From NCBI RefSeq assembly GCF_030272615.1, contig NC_081407.1, positions 439,917,213 through 439,981,212 of the forward strand: a stretch of DNA of 64,000 nucleotides, read 5' to 3'. The stretch is from Cryptomeria japonica (Eukaryota > Streptophyta > Pinopsida > Cupressales > Cupressaceae). A program made the translations under genes and the position numbers. Under the pieces are notes generated by a model. The model was not told the DNA's origin. It worked only from the letters and a program-made list of their open reading frames with translations, and made no database searches. This document shows, piece by piece, positions 31,349-44,136 of the stretch (its first letter is position 1; each line of letters begins with the position of its first letter).

Positions 31349-34300
31349 TGTTATCACTGTTTAAGAAATGGGTTTTCTTTTCCCATGATTGGCTAAGTTT
31401 TTGAAATTTTGAGTCAGGTATGCTATTAATTGCTTCAAATCTATGTTAGGTCTTTAAGGGTTAAGGGTTTTTAGTTTTTAATCGCTCAAATGTTTGATCA
31501 AAACCCTCTGGCTTCTATTCCTACGTTACTTTATTCACTTAAGTAATGGGTCTTGGGGTCATGTGAAGTGTCCCCCCTTGTTATTTGCCTAGGCGATCAT
31601 TAAATAATTGTAAAAATTTACACCTTATGCCTTTTTCCTTCTAATGTTGATGGGTCCAATAAGCGTTGTGCAACTTTCAGATGAATCTACGACTTTCGCT
31701 ATTTCGTTAGGCGAAGTTGCAGGTGTGTTATGCTCTATGAAATAGTGAAGGAAAAAACATGTTCAACTGCGTGCATTGGATCTAGTTTAACGAGACTCCA
31801 TCTTGCTTTAGATCTAATGGCTAGCATTGATTCGTAGCTGAAATAAGTGAGTAAATTACCTTTCACAAAATGGTGAAAAGGTTTGGTGAGACCCAGCGGT
31901 GAAGACTTTTCCATGGCTAAAAAGCGATCAAGTTTAAAAGAAATTGATGGCTTGCATTGTTTCGTGGCTGACAGATGCTCACATGTTATGCTCTATGAAA
32001 TAGCGAAAGGTTTTTTGGGCCCGGGCAAAAGAGGTTCATAAGAGGCATAACAAATGTGCAGGTCCTCAAGATCTAATAGTAAGCACAGTTTCACGAAAGG
32101 AAAATGCTCGAAAGATAGCTTTTGCAAAACAACAAAATGACATGGCATTCCAAGTAAGTAGTCCAGCTGGTTGAGATGGCAAGTGAGACAATGACATGTG
32201 GCCAAAAATCAAAGTGGTCAGCGAATTGGATTTGAGGACTGACGGGTGGGTCCAAGAAGATGAGTCATCCTGCAGGATAAGAAATGACCTGGCAGATACA
32301 GGTGGCAAGGATGAGGTGGATCCTGTTGATTTCTTTCAGTGAATAAAAAGTTGACATGTCAGTTCGGGAATGACTACACACCAGGTGGATGAAGCTGAGT
32401 CAGACGACCCACGTCTACCAAATTCAAGTAGGTTGTTAAGCATCAAGCAAGTTTGATATAATCTAATGGTTCACATGAGTTCGTGAAGGTAAGATGCTAG
32501 TGTTTTAAGGTCTACAAAATGGCGAAAGAGCTAGTGGGCCGAAAGATCAGACAAGGCATAAAGGTAAAAGATGATCAACTCTATTTTGATCCAAGGGTTC
32601 TCATTGTTTCATGGCTGCAAATCAACTGAGGATTAAGGCCTATGAAACGGTGAAAGAGAAAGAGAGGTTCTTCCCAGCATGATGTTGAATGACAGCTGTT
32701 ACTTCTTGTAAAGCTTGATGGTGATGTTTCGAATGACACGTAGTTTCAAAAGGTAATTAAGGGCCCGCCAAGGTGTAACTGGTGGTTATGTAGGAAGTAA
32801 TACACGTGGTTGACTCTAAACTAAACCCAAAGAGTTTTCTAGGGCTAATGGCTGAGTGCCATGTGGCATTTGTTAACTGGTGAATAAGCGCGGTAAGCGA
32901 TGTCTGGATAAAAGTCTCACTTAAAAGATGGTCATCTCAAGATTGATCCAACACTTCTCATTGTTTCGTGGCCCGAAGATGGAAGTGGATTAACCCTTGC
33001 AAAATAGCAAAAAACTGTTAGCCATCAAGATGAGGCAGGGTTAGTGAAAAAGTTGATGGTCCCGGTAGGAGTTAAAGGTCAGGCGGTTAGAATTCCATCT
33101 AATGCTTGGTGTAGCTTCGCAAAAGGAAAATGCTCGGGGGATAAAGCTTGCGAAATGGTGAAAAAGAGGTAGGGCCTGATGCAAAGGCAAAGAGGTTAAA
33201 ATATTGTAAAGACCGATCAAGTCTCATCTGATCGGACGACTGGCGTGATTTCGTTTGGTGAAATTGCTAGGATGTTATGCTTTGTGAAATGGTGAAAGAG
33301 CGAAAAGAAAATATACAGGCATGTTATGACCCATTGGAACGAAATTTTCAAATTCTTCTATGAATTCAATTATGAAAGGACGGCCGGAGCATTCGGTATC
33401 AATGTCACAGTTAAGAGCCCGACTACCATATATGATCTCGCATCAATTGAATGAAGGCATCATTTTGAAAAATTGTTACAGAGAAGCGGTTGTAGAGAAA
33501 ATTTCTTCGGTTGTAGAGCAAATTTCTTCAAGCCAAAAATAGGTTCTCTTGTACTCTTGCTTGGCAATTACTTAAAAGTGTGTTTTAATTGGGGTTTTGA
33601 TTTGTTACAGGATAGTTGGGGGTAGTAATTAAATTGCTTGCATAGTTTTTTAAGATGGCACCTAAAAGAGAATTCTCAGGAAAGGTTAATTACCAGGAGA
33701 GGGCTATCTGTGATGATTACCTAGAATAGTTGACAATGTCAACTAATGTGGCAGCAAAGGTAAAGGAATTAGTGCCAAGAGCTCCTCACATAAAAATAGG
33801 AGAAGGATTGTATGACAAGGGCAACTGGCTAAGAGACCCTCAAATTTGGTTGTCTAGGTTGGGATTATTTAAGGTTGGATTTGGTATGAGAAATTCCCCA
33901 GCCCCAATGAACAGTATCTGGGAGTTGGACATAGGCAAATTGGTGGTCCCTAGAGTATTCATGGATGTGGATCTCCTAACTCAGATTGCACACAACTATG
34001 ACCCAATCACAAGGTGTGTTAAGGATATAAGTGGGAAAACCCTCATTGAAATAAATAATGAGGAGTTCAGAAATGCTTTTGGGCTTAGTGAGTTTACCAA
34101 TTTTTTAGAGCCTATTAATTTTAAATCACTAGCTCAGGTTTACAGTGTGTAGAGGAACCACCTTAGAAATGGGCCTCTTAAAGAATTCTTTGTGAAGATA
34201 GGTGGATTAATAGTTGTAGGACCCAACATTGAGGATCCTTTCTCTTTAAATTTGTTCACCCTTAGGGCCAAAGGATTATACTAGTCACTCTGCCAAATTT

Positions 34301-37300
34301 TAGGAGAACATGTTGAGGGAAATATGCCAACTCATTACATGTTAATGAATACTCAAATTTTGAATCCTTCTTTGGCAGTGACCTTTGATTATGCTTCCTA
34401 TATCACTGATGCCATCCATGAAGGCTTGATAGGAATAAAGAATGGGAAAATGGATAGACCTTTTGGATGGTACTCCCTCCTCATGCATTTATTTTTATTC
34501 AAGGGTGGTGACTATTTTGCAAGTGGAATGGATATTGTGAAAGAGAAAGATGGAGAGAAGATGCCAGTGCAGTTATGGAGTACAATGTTGTCATGGGACA
34601 GAGAAGATGCGAGCTTCTTAAAGTTTGATAAGTGTTTTGCATCTAAGATTAGGACTCTTATCTGTTCAGAGAATCCAAGAGTCCCTAAGGTTCTTTTGGA
34701 ATTCATTAGGCCAAAAGAGTTTGCTGAGAATATTAAAATTGTCCACAGTTGGGGTGATATCTACTTATACCCTATCTCCACAGTTTTCAGAGTATATGGT
34801 TTCAAAGACACTCCATTTTTGCTGCCCTATCAGGTCCCTCTTAAAGTGGGAATTAAAGAAATCCTCAAGCAGATTGGTAGTGTGCAAGAGGCAGAGGTAA
34901 AGGGACCATTTTCCCTACAGTTACCATAGCACATCAATTTGTGATAATTAAAGGAGGTTGGAAGTATTTTGAAGATTTCCTTCAACTGTACCATTTTTCA
35001 ACTGCAGTATCTTGGTGTGCTGACCCTAAAGATTTCTTCAACGACATGTTCAAAAAGAGGGCAATATGCAGAGGTAGACCCCACCAATTCCAGTTTCCTA
35101 AAGACCTCATTAGGAATGAGTTTGATTTAGATGAGCAAGAGCTAAGGAAGGAAAAGTGGGTGGCCTACAAGAAGGCTTTAGACTTTGTGCACCAATTTGA
35201 CACTAGCTATGACCCTTTGTGTAGCTTTCACCCCTTTGAAGAGAAGATAAAATTCTTAATTCTTTGTTTTGAGGATGTGATGCAAACATTGAAGGAAAAG
35301 AGGGAGGTTGTAATGAAGAACAACCCTAAAAAAGAAAGACTAGTTCTAAATAGATCTGCATCTGCCAGAGCAAACCCTCTTGGTGATTACATGTTGCATA
35401 AGAAGTCCAACTATAGTGTGTTGATGCCAACAACAGGGGAGCCTTCTATCTCAAAAGAGAAGAGGAAGATACAGGATGTCATTGACCTTCAAAATAGCCC
35501 AAAGAAACAGAGTGGGAAAGGAAGTACAATCTGATGAACCCTTGTATTCCCCATCTCAATCCCCTATTCATATAGGAGATGAACAAGCAGCAGCTGAGCA
35601 ACTATTATAGTTAGGTAGTCTTGGAGAGATAGCATACACATATGATGAAGTGGCAGAGGGAATGCCAAAAGAGCCCCTTACTGCTGAGATGAACATTATT
35701 ACTAATGAGTTTAAAGGCTAGGAGTGGGATCTTGAGATCAAGCAAGCCAGTGAGGATTTCTTGGCGTATAATAACTTTGTCACATCAGGAGCTTTCATGC
35801 AATTTGTGTGGAAGCAGAATATTGATAAATTTAATGCTAGGTGTGAAAAGAGGAAAGGTGAGCAGCCCCACAAGGATCTAGTTGTGGTGGAGGAAGAGGT
35901 AAAGCAAGAAATGGTTGATGAGTTTAAGACCATCACTCCCGAGCAAGGAAGAGATATGGTAGCACAGGCTGGGGTACTCATTCTCCCCAAATGGGACATA
36001 GCATATGCCTTGGTTTTAGAGGCAGTAAGAAAGGAGACCAAAGCTATGGGGGGAGTCACTTTCAGCAAAGATAATGTTGCACTGGTCATGTGGTCTCTTA
36101 AAAGAGATGAAAATAAAAGGAATACGAACACCCTAGGGTCAGGTTACCTTGGAGGAATGATAGTTAAAAGAGTGCAGAGTACTGGGGTAGTGGAAGCTGC
36201 TAGCACTATGCTAGAGACTGCAAACTTTAGTGTTGCAGTAGAAAAAAGAGAGGCTAAGGAAAAGGCAAATCTCCAAGTTAAGTTGGAGACAATTCTGAAA
36301 GCATACAATAGTGCCAAGGAAGAGGTAAGGGGTAAAGATAGCATCATCACCAAGCTACAAAGCCAATTGGTAGGACAATACCATCAAGGTGATTCCTCAA
36401 CATTGATGATCTCCTCTTCTCCTGCAAGACCTCCACCTACCAACCCCATTATTGAATTCCCACCATCTCTAGCACCTTCTAGTTCTCAGTTGTTTGAGAT
36501 CACTCCCCATGAGTTGGAGAATTTAAAACAGGCTCAGGCCCTATATGCAAAGAAATATGAAGAGAGAGTAAGGGCTACAATTTTAAGTTTTTCTGACACT
36601 ATAGGGTCTTCACTAATGTATAATAACATGAGTAAGATTTTGGAAATGTGGAATGAGTTAAATGGGGACAAGGCCGTTTTAATGCCTATTTTTGATAAAT
36701 GGAGACCCCGAGAGCAGGATATAGAACTTATTTGTGTATCCTATGATGAGGCAGGGGCTGACCCCATTATTAAATCTACCAATGATATGACAAAGGATTT
36801 AGTAAAGTTGGTAGAAGGAGTGGATAATGCAGATAGAAAGATCAACTTGTACAAGAAAGAGTACACTGATCAAGTTTTTGAATTACTCCCAGGAGGTTTT
36901 GTTTAGCCCAACCCAATTAAAGGACAAACAAATATGGCTTAAGGAATTATAGGCCAAATTGTCACTTAGAATAAAAGGAATTGTCAATTCAGAGGATGCC
37001 TCCATATTTTTCAAAATAATTGAGATTCAGAGGTCAATAAAATGAGGAATCCTTGGAAAAGATTAGCCAAGACAAAAGCAAAAGTTATTAACTTCTCATG
37101 GCCTGCTGATGAGGTGTATCAGGAATGGACAAGAAAATATGTATTGCTTGATGTGGAGTAGTTAGAAAATGTTGCAATAGAACAACAAGAGGAAGAAGCC
37201 ATGGATGTTGAAAGAGACTTGTAACTGCATTTGGAAAAGGTTTTGTAACTTCTTCTTAAGAAGTAATGATTGTAACAAACTCTCCTAGGAAAGTTCAAAG

Positions 37301-38162
37301 CTATGTGTAGATCCATGTTGTTATAAATGGATATCGGGACTAGTACAAGGATGATCGCAAGGAATTTCAAGAAAACACTGCAGAAATTTATCTGAGCCTT
37401 TTTTGAGTTTTGATGGAGAATATTCAAATGTTTTTGTAATACTTTCAGAAGAAATATCAATACATAGACCATTGGTTATGAGTTTAAACTTTGTGTTGTC
37501 TTCAAGTATGTTTGCAAATGTTTACTGTTTCATTCTGAATAATCTAGGGTTATTTCTTTTGAATATGGGTTGTAAGGCAACTTTCAGTAGATATGCTTCT
37601 TAGCTTTTCTCTTCAGGAGTGGAATTAAATACGTAGGAATTATTTCTACCAGTAAATTCTTTTTGGGATACTTTGAATTTTGATGAACACAATTTAGTTT
37701 GGGATGAATAAATTCTTATGTGTGTCAGGCATGTATAGGGATCTGCAGAAGCCAAACTGATAGGATGTGTGGATATATTTGATTTTGGAAGTATTGTTTG
37801 AACTTAGATGACTCTGTGACCTTGGATAAGGCACTGGTGTAGATCAAGGTTGTCTATTACATATCTTGTAGGTCAATACTGAACATAAATACAAGTTTCA
37901 TTTCTTTGTTTCAGTTGGTTTTAAGGTGATAAGATCCACTAGTTTTTAGACTGGTTTGCTATGGATTTATCTTTTAAAAGTGTGAATTCAGTTCACAAAG
38001 GTATACCTGCCTGAACTTTGGATAAGTTTGAAGTGTAGAAGGTTAATCAAACCTTGTCATATGTTGTCCTAAAAGTTTCCTTCTCTTTGATCTCTCTTCT
38101 ACATATAGAGTTTATCATATCACCATAAGGATTTTAAAGTGAATCAGATTTTGAGAACAACA
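31349..38162 (+). repeat. Element I 3' LTR (6,814 bp)
   Basis: Pair of 10497-17343. More CpG/CpNpG decay in its repeat-rich first part (many CGAAATGGCGAAAG motifs read TGAAATGGTGAAAG). Ends GAGAACAACA at 38162, followed by AGCAC, the TSD. Confidence 0.93.
33655..37224 (+). pseudogene. LTR-embedded ORF of element I, 3' LTR copy
   Basis: Same reading frame as 12803-16411, starting MAPKREFSGKVNYQERA. Stops at 33727 and 34282 are shared with the 5' copy; 34147 TAG is private (CAG in the 5' copy), as is CAG retained at 13130-equivalent. A 13 nt deletion near 34900, between short GCAGAG repeats, and a 2 nt deletion near 35510 together restore the frame, so 35761-36903 reads open for 380 codons with IKFLILCFEDVMQTLKEKRE before and YLGGMIVKRVQSTGVVE within. 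A 1 nt insertion near 36903 causes the next stop. The frame preserved in both copies, apart from point nonsense changes, supports a former protein. Confidence 0.75.
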
Positions 38163-38822
38163 AGCACTCTCCACAATTTTATGCAATCTTTTGTTATAAC
38201 ATCTATATGCTTTGCTTTGAATTAAATAACCAAGAAATATCCCTTCATCACATCTAGGATCAAACTTTCCAATTGAATTATCTCTTTTTATATAGCATTT
38301 ACTTCCAAAAATTCTAAAATATTTAATTGTAGGTGTATGTCCAAACCATAATTCATAAGGGGTCTTATCGGTTTCACCTTTGATGTGAACTCTATTGAAT
38401 GTGTAGACTATTGTACTCACTACTTATCTCCAGTAGATATCAGGCAATTTGGCTTACATCAACATAGATCTTGCTGCATCCAAAATGGTTATGTTATTTC
38501 TTTCCACCAGTCCATTCTGCTAAGGAGTCCGAGGTGCAGATAATTTTCTCCTGATTCCATTTTTCTAACAATAAATGTTAAATTCATGAGAAGTGAACTC
38601 ACCACCATGATCTAATCTTAGACATTTGATTTTCAATCAAGTTTTTGTTTCAACCTTTGCTTTAAAGATCTTGAATTTCTCAAAGGCTTCAGACTTCTCC
38701 CTTAGAAAAGTCATCCACAACATTCTAGAATAGTCATCAATAATTAACATGAAATACCTATCACCTTGAAATCTTCTAGTCGTTATTGGACCACATAAGT
38801 CAGTGTGAATCAAATCAAGTAC
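38163..38822 (-). pseudogene. Element G, right half: copia integrase fragment
   Basis: Minus-strand integrase pieces: LIHTDLCGP (catalytic Asp intact), QGDRYFMLIIDDYSRM, a decayed DHGGEF-like second Asp region, QNGLVERNN-like Glu region, TPYELWFGHTP, YFRIFGSKCYIKR and KIVES, at which point gypsy I is inserted; the frame resumes at 10496. Several stops. On the right it is cut at 38822 by element B, inserted in the leader LDLIHT region; flanking AGTAC (38818-38822) would be B's TSD. Confidence 0.9.
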
Positions 38823-39602
38823 TATTGGCATTGTACACTCTAATGAGAATTGTAGATGATTGAAGGTATTGTCATTGATGGCAACCATGAAATCCTATGG
38901 CACCGACAGGCACGGGCACCAACAGACTCTACACCGACAAATAGTTCACTGACAACGACAAAGATGATTACCGACACCCCAGCCGACAAGATTTTTATTA
39001 TTGTATTTAATTGTAATATCTTTTTGTAAGACGACAAGGCGTAGTGTAATAAGACTCATATATAAGTATGAGATCTTGTAGATCATTTAAAAAAAGATGC
39101 AGACATGGCTAGAATAATGCAGAAGTAATGTGCAAATATTATGGTAGGTTTTGGAGTAAGGTTTATGGTTATTGTATGAGCTTAAACCAGTACTGAACCT
39201 AGCATAGCAGATGCTGAACTAAAGTAGTACATTATATTGGATTTGTATAATCCATTTTGTAATTTAGTGAGACTTCCTTTTGTAATTAAGCAGTAAGCTT
39301 TAGGCAATTGGCCTTCCTACATGTGCAGGCCCCTATTGTAAGTAATATCCATTCATTGGCCAGTGAGTGAATATTGTGGGTTACAAATTCCATTGAGATT
39401 TTTCCCACTCTAGTTTTCCTCGTTAAAAATCTTGTGTTATGGTGTGCTTTCTATGCTATGTTTATTGTTCACATTTACTGCATTAATTCTTGTTTACCAA
39501 CACATTGTTTTGGAATGCAATTTATTTTATAAGGTCAAAAAATCTATTTACCGATTAGATACTAATTCACCCCCCCTCTTAGTATTTCTGGGAATCCTAA
39601 CA
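38823..39602 (+). repeat. Element B 5' LTR (780 bp)
   Basis: Starts TATTGGCATTG (TGTTGG expected, a G-to-A change at the terminal dinucleotide) and ends CCTAACA. TATATAAG at about 39060 is the TATA-like box. Contains TGTCATTGATGGCAACC, the PPT-side inverted-repeat partner. Confidence 0.88.
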
Positions 39603-39604
39603 AT

Positions 39605-39616
39605 TGGTATCAGAGC
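39605..39616 (+). other. Primer binding site, element B (tRNA-iMet)
   Basis: TGGTATCAGAGC, exact match to the tRNA-iMet consensus site, two bases after the LTR end. Confidence 0.92.
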
Positions 39617-39673
39617 TTGGTCCTCTATTTTCAGAAGCCTAACAACTTGAGGGAGATTCTGACACTGGTACAG

Positions 39674-40785
39674 ATGGAAAACTTGAGAAAACAATTGGAA
39701 ACAACTCTTTCAGATTATGATGCAGAAAAGTTGAAGAATATCAAACTTGAAGATGATCTAAAGATTACATAGAAATTCATTCAAGGACTTCAGGAGAATA
39801 TTACTATTGCTAGAAACAAAAGAAGATAATTTCATGAGAAGATACAAATTATGATGATGAAAAGGAAAGTCTTAATGATCTTGTAAGCAAGATGAAGCAA
39901 GAAAACATGAGCTTGAGGAATGAGATGCAAGATATGACTATGAGGTTTTGTACAGACATTGAAGACAGAAAGAAGAATGAAGATGAATTGACTAGAAGAC
40001 TTCAATGATGCTGGAGCTGAAAAATCTAAGACTTAGTCATGAAAATTATATGTTGAAGATAGATCTGATTCACTTGGAACATGATAAAACTAAACTCATG
40101 AGACAAAAGGATTTCTTGGAAAATGAGTTGGCTACTGAATCAACATAAAGAGAAATTCAAGAAAAGTTCAGAGGAACTTGATGATATGCTGAAAAATTAG
40201 AAACCTAATGGAGATGCTAATGGTCTTGGCTTTGAAGTTGGTGAAAGCTCCAGTACTGCAAACAATCATGACCATAGTAAACCGGTAAGACAACCTAACA
40301 CCTACAAACTTAATGGGAAATTCTTTAACTGTAACAAGTATGGTCCTAGAGAAAATAAGTGTAGATATAGAAACTATCAGAACACTAATGCACCCACCAG
40401 TCAATGTTCAAAATTCAACAAAATTGGTCATAATTTAGAAAACTGCAGAATGAATGTAAGATGTTATGTTTGTGGAAGATTTGGACACTTATCTAATCAA
40501 TGCAGAACACATACCGACATAGGATATGGAAAGGCTATTCAGAAAAACAATGTGACTCGTTATGGTTGTAACAAGATTGGACATATTGAAATTTTTTGTA
40601 GAAGTAAGGCATCACTGACAAATAATAAAGGACCCAGTTTGAAAGGTAAAGAGAAGGTTGATGAGGTAAAGCAAGAAATTTCAAAACAATGGATTAGAAA
40701 GAGAGATCAGAATGTTGATGAGACTATTCCTTCACCGGTAGAATAGAGTATCACTCCACCGACAGGAGATTCTAAATCTAACTGA
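39674..40785 (+). pseudogene. Gag-like four-knuckle protein (element B), heavily broken
   Basis: Starts MENLRKQLETTLSDYDAEKLKNIK, as in the other copies. Several stops and at least three frameshifts fall in the coiled-coil part (39770-40200). Knuckles near 40318 (degraded), 40408 (CSKFNKIGHNLENC, one Cys lost), 40462 (CYVCGRFGHLSNQC, intact) and 40560 (YGCNKIGHIEIFC, first Cys lost). Ends at TGA 40783-40785. Function as in A. Confidence 0.78.
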
Positions 40786-40937
40786 AAAGAAACCTTTTGG
40801 GGGTATGGAAACTAATTGAAAATCATGCTAGTTTACCCTCGGTTGATGGTAAGAAAATGAATTGCTTCTTTATCGGTAGATGTGTTAAGTTTCATTTAAC
40901 CGACAGGCATTTATTATGGTAGTTGAAGGAAAAGACA

Positions 40938-40945
40938 TTATAAAG
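40938..40945 (+). promoter_or_regulatory. Internal TATA-like box upstream of ORF2 (element B)
   Basis: TTATAAAG within GACATTATAAAGCAAG, 144 nt before the ORF2 ATG; matches the boxes in A, C and D in position. Confidence 0.5.
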
Positions 40946-41081
40946 CAAGTGTTTTTCACTCTTTCATCGAGCATCCAAATTTCCTAAGAGTGCAAAAAAC
41001 CCGAGCAAAGGCATCCACAATGAGAAGTGAAGCAAAATCTTTCAAGCATCCAAACCTAAAGGCAGATTAAGGTATTTATCA

Positions 41082-43930
41082 ATGGCTTCCTCCTCTACTC
41101 CTGAATTCATTGCAAACCCTATTGTTATTGAAGTAGTTAAACGCCCTAGGCTCGTATTCAAAATCATACCTGAAGTAGTGAAGCAGGATGATACCCTAGT
41201 TGCATTCTCTAAAATCCCTAAAGGAGTTGCATATGCAGAAGACCCTAGGATGAAATCATGAATATGTATAAGACTGTCATTTGTGATGAGAATGGTGTTG
41301 TGAAATTGGAACATAAGATCATAGACACCCTAGGTTTTGTGGAAATACTTGATATTACAGATTTCTCTAAGGAAGTTGTGAGGATTGTACTCAGTAGAGT
41401 TCATGGAGAATTATTTTGGCTTGATTCTATCCATAAGATCACTAGAGAAGTAGTAAAGGCTGTGACTGGCTTACCTTCCACCGATAGCAGGCCTAACAAA
41501 ACTAAGAAAGTTTCAAATAACATTGTGAAGACATTAACTGGTGCAACCTATGACAACAGATCCTTGAGAGTCAATGATGTGAAAGACATAAATGTCAAAT
41601 TCATTAGCATGATACTAGGATATAAAAACTACACATGCTAACCGATTGAAATTTGTTTCTAGTTTATGTATCAAGAGTGCTTATGATATGGTGAACAGTA
41701 ATGCTAAGATAGATATATGTGAATGGTTGAAGGACGAATTGATTGACAACTTGAAGAAAATTAAAGGTGATAAGAAAGGTACTTTCAGATTTGGTAATCT
41801 ACTTGTGTGCCTAATGCTATATATTACAAAGGAAGTTCTCGGTATAGGCAGGAAAGAATTTGGTTTTGACATACCGATAGGTAAACAACTATTAGATATC
41901 TTTACTCGCATGGGAACAGACAGAGAAAACAATATAATTGAATATTTCCAAGCATTTAAGGCTAGAATGAAAACAAGGGAAAGGCTACCTCAGAACATTG
42001 TTGACAAATATCAGAAAGAAATTTGTTTTGTTATTAAGAAAGATGAAATCTAGATGGAGGCAGTGGTTCCTAGAACTATTTGGGTGACAAAAATGGGTTA
42101 TGAGGCTGATGTAAACATAATTGAGACATATGCCAAAGCCCTACTTGAAGCTCCTAGAGAACCGGAAGAGAAAATATTTGGTAGTGCTGAAACCATTGAA
42201 AGCAAAGTACAAACAATTAAACAAAGGAAGAAAAGAGAGCAAACTATCAAAAAAGCATCAAAATAGGTGAACGAGATCAAGGAAAATATATTGAATATCA
42301 CCGGTATTAAGGAAAGTGACTTGGACGGGTTACAACCGGATGCTCACCTCTCACCAGTTGGAACTTCATCTACCAGTGAAATACCAGTTGAGTTTAAGAG
42401 AGTAGAAAGGAAAAGAAAACCTTCACTGACACCCTCTCCTGCACCAAAGAAAACAAGAAGGAAACAACAAGCAATAAGGCCCCCAACAAAGAAAATGACA
42501 CCAAGGAAGAAGAAGGAAAAATAGGTTATTCCTCTAGAAAATCTTTTGAATGAAATAATGAATGATGGAAACTTGTCTAATGTTAGTAAATTGTATGATA
42601 CTTTTTCAAATGAGGAAAAGGAAAGCATAGAAAATAGTATCATTCTACACCTAGATATCTATAAGAATTTTTTGATAGAGGTTGTAGATGATCTGCCCAG
42701 TGACTTATATAGATGACTTGATGCTAAGAAGCTAGCTATTATGGAATTGGATAAGAAAATAAAAGTTGAAAAGCTACTTGCTGTACATCCTGTTAAATCA
42801 GTAGAAGAAATTGCTGAGTTAATAAGTGAGGCTAACCAGACAGTATTTTCCAGTGGTCACCGACATGTATCTTTAATGGCAGGCAGAGTTAATTGAATCA
42901 CTAAAGAAACAATAGATAAATGGGATATCTTCTTTATGGAGAAAGAGAAGCAAGAATAACTCAATAGACCCAAAACTTTTAAGGTATGTCAAAAGGATAA
43001 GGACAAAGATAAAGGTAAAGGCAAGGTAGGTGGACTACCCAACATAAAAGTAATAAACAATTTGTCACCACCTCCTTCTATTACTCCATCGGTTGAAATT
43101 GTTGACACACCGACAACTGAGGATATGGAGACTACACATGAGGATACAAATCCTGATTTTGAAGTTTTATATACAATGAACATTGATACACAAGAGGTCA
43201 CTATTGTGGTTGATAAGGAAATCACTAGTGAGAAGAAAGATGTGGCTACTGAGCCACCGGTTGACAATATTGTAGTTGAAACAATAGTTGATAATGTTGA
43301 GATTGGGATTGAGACACAACTTGAGAAAATTGAACAAACAGTTGATCCTCTAGTTACAGGAATGGATATTGTCAATATCATTAATACACACATTGAAAAA
43401 CCTATAGAGTTAGAGCAACTGACTGATAACATAGAGAAACTAGTTGAGATACTGACAATGGACTGTACAAAGGTGCATATTGAGAAACCAACAGTGAATA
43501 CCACTGAGACATCATCAGAGAAATTGGTAGTAGAGAGCACAATGAAACCCACTGAGGTATAGGTTGAGAAACAAGAATAGAAAATGGTTGAGTCACAGGT
43601 TCTTGCAGAGACAGTGCCACTGACAACAGCTGAGAAGGCCAAACCTTTGCTAATAGAAATGCAGACACAAACTAACCTACTAGAGGTCAATGCAAGCAAA
43701 GAGGTTACTCACACCGACAAAATGCATATTGTTAAGGTAGTTGGACAATCATCTGGTTCTTCCATGACAAAATACAGAGCAACTAACGTGACAGAGGTAT
43801 TATTGGATTCAATTAATAAAATCACAAAGTGTAATGCACTAGCATATAAGGCTATTGATGATACTATTCCTATTCTAAAATGGAAAATAAAGACTCTTTA
43901 AGTAAATTAGACACATTGTTTTAAATCTTA
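41082..43930 (+). pseudogene. ORF2 of unknown function (element B), truncated and broken
   Basis: Starts MASSSTPEFIANPIVIEV. A deletion near 41250 removes the YIHC motif region. The main blocks are clear: FWLDSIHKITREVVKAVTGL, KSAYDMVNSNAKIDICEWLK (frameshift near 41640), LNEIMNDGNLSNVSKLYDTF helical block, GHRHVSLMAGRVN and the acidic linker. Stops include 42051 (TAG where C has TGG, also seen in A), 42264, 42522, 42714, 42894, 42957, 43559 and 43577 regions. Sequence similarity to C ends near 43930. Role unknown; see the element A entry. Confidence 0.78.
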
Positions 43931-44136
43931 TAACCATGCTTGTAATTATTTATTGAGTGCATTGTGGTTGCAGGTACATGTACACTTCACAGAGCATGAC
44001 AATACTAACCCTAAGGCCTAAACTAATTAGGTCAACCACCTAAAAGATATTACAATAAGATCATTACATAAATCCATATTAAAATGATATGCCATGTCAA
44101 CTTAAGACCAAAACAACAATAAAAACTCCATAAAAC
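43931..44136 (-). repeat. Copia LTR fragment, left part (split by element C)
   Basis: Minus-orientation LTR resembling J's: CCCTAAGGCCTAAACTAATTAGGTCAACCACCTAAAAGATATTACAA-like text matches J's CCCTAAGACCAATTTTAGTAGGTC...AAGATATTACAA region. It is joined to 56908-57431 by removing element C (TSD AAAAC, 44132-44136 and 56908-56912). Its outer terminus against element B is unclear. Confidence 0.6.

Larger units (their letters stand above)
10497..38162 (+). mobile_element. Element I: giant Ty3/gypsy (Tat-lineage-like) retrotransposon with ~6.8-kb LTRs
   Basis: Spans ~27.7 kb, of which 6.7 kb is the nested copia element J; the element itself is ~21 kb. LTRs at 10497-17343 (6,847 bp) and 31349-38162 (6,814 bp), both starting TGTT-TCACT-TTTAAGAAATG and ending GAGAACAACA. 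The 5 bp TSD is AGCAT/AGCAC, a C-to-T difference, and the flanks rejoin a copia integrase-RT frame exactly. A tRNA-Asp-like primer site follows the 5' LTR. Internal order: Gag, protease, an RNase H upstream of RT, RT, a second degenerate RNase H, integrase. Each LTR encloses one long reading frame. The RT/RNase H sequence style (FASYH block, AELKYETMEKQAYALVE) is that of the Tat/Ogre group. Confidence 0.93.
38823..43930 (+). mobile_element. Element B: A-type pol-less copia-like element, 3' end missing
   Basis: 5' LTR, primer site, gag-like ORF and ORF2 as in A, all more decayed. Similarity to C's ORF2 stops at about 43910-43930, inside the C-terminal coiled coil, so the last ~250 codons, polypurine tract and 3' LTR are absent; a minus-strand copia LTR fragment follows. 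Inserted in the integrase region of copia G. Confidence 0.85.

Noticed and set aside
42989..43699. 236-codon minus-strand ORF rich in Ser/Val/Thr
   Set aside because: Shadow of the acidic Glu/Thr-rich linker of ORF2 on the plus strand.
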